Shown in pieces: positions 4,961 to 6,591 of a stretch of DNA of 6,591 nucleotides. How positions within the stretch are numbered: position 1 is the first letter of the stretch; the number at the start of each line of letters is the position of its first letter. The stretch covers positions 1 through 6,591 of the forward strand of contig VFLE01000037.1 of NCBI GenBank assembly GCA_009885205.1, read 5' to 3'. Position numbers and translations under genes: made by a program. Under the pieces are notes generated by a model. The model ran no database searches and had not been told where the DNA came from. It saw nothing but the letters and a program-made list of their open reading frames with translations. The stretch is from Candidatus Shapirobacteria bacterium (GTDB lineage Bacteria > Patescibacteriota > Microgenomatia > UBA12405).

Positions 4961-5608
4961 ACAGTAAATGTCGGTTGGGAGGATGTTTTTAGCAAAAATC
5001 CGTTTGCAGATTTTTTTAATAGTGGATTTAGTGATTTTTTTGGCAAAAAATCGACTGCAAGTAATAGGGAGAGTAGTTACCAAGATCCGCGAGAAAAACT
5101 GAAAAGAGAACAGGAGCTAAAGAAAAAAAGAGAAAATGAGTTAAAAGAAGCTGAAAGAGCAAGACGGCAAGAAGAAAGTGATGCTAAATTTGCCCGAAAT
5201 TTGGAGCGAAAAAGAAGGGGTCTAGAGCCTGAGAAAGAACATAAAAAACGTCACGAACCACCAGAGGGAATAGTTTATTCAATAAAACCTGGGGTGGATA
5301 AGGATGGAGTGTATTTTGCTATTCCTGAGGCTGAAATTGATCTGTTGGCGGCGATGATTAAGTCAAGAAAAGAAAGTATTGACGGCGAAGGACAGCAAGT
5401 TGTATCTGAAACATATGTAACTCGGTGGTCGAATGAAAAAAATGATTTTTTGATTGCGCTAAAACCTGGGTATTTGCGAGGTCTATCAAAAGAGGTTTAT
5501 AGTAAAGAACAATTTGTATGGATGAGTAATGTTGATAACAAATTAAAACCTTCTGGATATGGGCTTAATGGTAAATTTCGGGTGCTTTTCCCAGTAGAAT
5601 TTGGTTAA
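4961..5608 (+). pseudogene. Downstream part of the J-domain protein, separated by TAA and truncated by an IS
   Basis: The frame is identical to the J-domain gene and has no further stop for 215 codons. It encodes a Phe/Gly-rich segment (about 4970-5046), a long charged helical stretch rich in Lys, Glu and Arg (about 5081-5260, probable coiled coil), and then an unrecognised globular segment starting near GIVYSIKPGVDKDGVYFAIP. There is no ATG or GTG start in frame; TTG at 5201 is the only standard start codon, lies inside the charged helix and has no convincing Shine-Dalgarno site. The last 14-15 codons (from about 5564) lie inside the inverted repeat of the insertion sequence, so the native C-terminus is lost. 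I infer a broken gene. The alternatives are a sequencing error at 4958 or stop-codon readthrough. Confidence 0.75.
5561..5586 (+). repeat. Left terminal inverted repeat of the IS
   Basis: GGGCT followed by TAATGGTAAATTTCGGGTGC pairs with the reverse complement of the right end, with one mismatch in the 21-bp core and a small indel near the tip. It also encodes the last transposase residues on the - strand (PEIYH, then stop) and the chimeric C-terminus of the interrupted J-protein on the + strand. Confidence 0.85.
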
Positions 5609-6514
5609 TAATTTTCATTTTTCTTTTTGTTTTTAGTCCTCTGTGTAAACGAACTTTATCTTTCAAATGAGCAAATGAACCTTCCAAAGAATTGTTGGTG
5701 TTTGGGAAGTCAAATTTATGTTGTTTTGATAGTCTTTTGTAGACAAAAAGATATCGTAAATTGGTGATTAAGCTTCGGTAGGCTGATCGTGTTCTCTTGT
5801 GGGTATAAAACCAGTGTTTGGTACCAGGTACAATACTTTTTTCTTTTAGAAATTCATGCCATTTTAAATACCAAGCATTTAAGATAAAACTAAATCTAGT
5901 TTCATTCATTTTTGGGATTAATTCAGCCAATTGTTTTAGTTGTTGCGAAGCCAAAAGTTTTGGATTTGATGTTAAGTATCTTTTAATAATTGCCACTTGA
6001 TGGAACTGACACATCTGAATGGGAATACGTGGAAAGTAGGATGATAGTCGAAGATTTTTACCATCACAAACAATCATTAAAATGTTTTGTTTTTGTAAGA
6101 TTAATTCATTAATTCCCTCAATTATTGGTATTAAACTTTCTGTCTCAGAAAAGTACCATAACAAATTAGTTTTACTGATTAAATCTCTAAAAACTGTTAC
6201 TCCAAATTCATGTCCATAAAAGACCGTATCAATCCCAAGAATGACTGATTTTGGTTTTAGTATTGGATAATGAAATTTAACCTCATCAATACGTTTTCTG
6301 ATTGTTTTTATGGACAAACTGTACTTGCCAGACAACTGTTTATGACTTTGTTTTCCAAATACATAATCAGACCAGATTTTATGAGTTAATTTGTCCTTCT
6401 TTTTGCCTCGAAACCTATGTTTACAATCATTGCATTTGTATCGCTGAACATTGCTTTCCTTACCGTTTTTCTTTACTGAAATTGAGTTACAAACAGGACA
6501 TTTTTATGTGTCAT
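5565..6514 (-). CDS. DDE transposase, IS256-like, with a frameshift near the start
   Basis: This enzyme cuts and joins DNA at the IS ends. The intact frame runs from 6503 down to 5565. It begins with a zinc ribbon (CPVCNS, 14 residues, then RYKCNDCKHRFR), a helix-turn-helix-like region (KQLSGKYSLSIKTIRKRI), and then the catalytic core. Counting from TTG 6335, the probable triad is Asp36 (GIDTVF), Asp91 (VCDGKN) and Glu218 (NNSLEG), with the C-X2-H motif (CQFH, 109-112) characteristic of IS256/MULE-type enzymes. The frame has no ATG or GTG. The nearest upstream ATG (6514-6512) is offset by one base at an A5 run (6501-6505 on the + strand). A sixth A would give MTHKKCPVCNS, a natural N-terminus. 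So the gene is either frameshifted by a 1-nt slip or miscalled there. TTG 6335 would start inside the protein and delete the zinc ribbon. Confidence 0.8.
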
Positions 6515-6566
6515 AGATAAATAGAATAAACAAATGAAGGAAGTTTACACTAAATAGTCACTTTTT

Positions 6567-6591
6567 AGCACCCGATATTTACCATTATCCC
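6567..6591 (-). repeat. Right terminal inverted repeat of the IS, at the window edge
   Basis: Read on the - strand it is GGGATAATGGTAAATATCGG followed by GTGCT, matching the left repeat. The final base of the window is the outermost base of this repeat. No sequence beyond the element is available. Confidence 0.85.

Larger units (their letters stand above)
5561..6591 (-). mobile_element. Insertion sequence of the IS256-like (IS1249-type) group, about 1.03 kb
   Basis: Terminal inverted repeats flank a single transposase gene. The left end is at 5561-5586 and the right end at 6567-6591. Over the core (5566-5586 against 6567-6587 reversed) 20 of 21 bases match, and both outer tips begin GGG. The transposase reads on the - strand, and its stop codon lies inside the left inverted repeat. 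The element interrupts the J-domain protein gene. The window ends at the tip of the right repeat, so a target-site duplication cannot be tested. The family name rests on transposase motifs, not on a database match. Confidence 0.8.

Noticed and set aside
6302..6520. Plus-strand frame opposite the transposase zinc ribbon
   Set aside because: The cysteine-rich look is the antisense of the zinc-ribbon codons; the transposase frame explains the sequence.

Overview
The window looks like a short piece, possibly a complete small contig, of a Candidate Phyla Radiation (Patescibacteria) genome, most likely Microgenomates-like. The grounds are AT-rich DNA with G-rich coding strands, weak Shine-Dalgarno sites, very tight gene spacing, a tRNA without encoded CCA, membrane-anchored cohesin/dockerin proteins, and many copies of a CCTGCC...GGCAGG palindrome that inserts even inside coding regions. 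The lineage is inferred from general familiarity, not from a search. Every gene seen here stops with TAA, and nothing suggests UGA recoding.

Left part (1-3867, + strand). Two adjacent RimK-like ATP-grasp ligase genes are diverged paralogues. The first runs off the left edge through an in-frame 18-bp tandem repeat. Both carry an insertion of the same palindrome/AAACTTC repeat at the same place, just before the ATP-binding strand. The second ligase is followed after 10 nt by a secreted or membrane-anchored cohesin-linker-dockerin protein, and 8 nt later by a small anchored cohesin-like protein. These three read as one operon. The ligases could modify a peptide or protein, and the cohesin/dockerin pair could assemble on the cell surface; any link between the two activities is inference.

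Middle (3868-4075). A tRNA-Ile(GAU) gene lies on the - strand, convergent with the cohesin operon, with its own extended -10 promoter. It is followed by a perfect 20-bp palindrome and a second hairpin holding a TTGACA box ahead of the next + strand operon.

Right part (4075-6591). A DedA-family membrane protein gene is followed after 1 nt by a J-domain (DnaJ-like) gene. The J-domain frame is cut by one in-frame TAA and then stays open for 216 more codons, until it runs into an IS256-like insertion sequence at about 5561. The IS has about 25-bp terminal inverted repeats and a DDE transposase on the - strand whose first codons are out of frame at an A5 run. The right inverted repeat ends exactly at the last base of the window. 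With the tandem repeat at base 1, this suggests the window is bounded by repeats that broke an assembly.

The most notable points are the doubly damaged J-protein gene, the shared in-frame repeat insertions in the two ATP-grasp paralogues, the 30-bp duplication that re-founded the 5' end of the second ligase gene, and the cohesin/dockerin pair.
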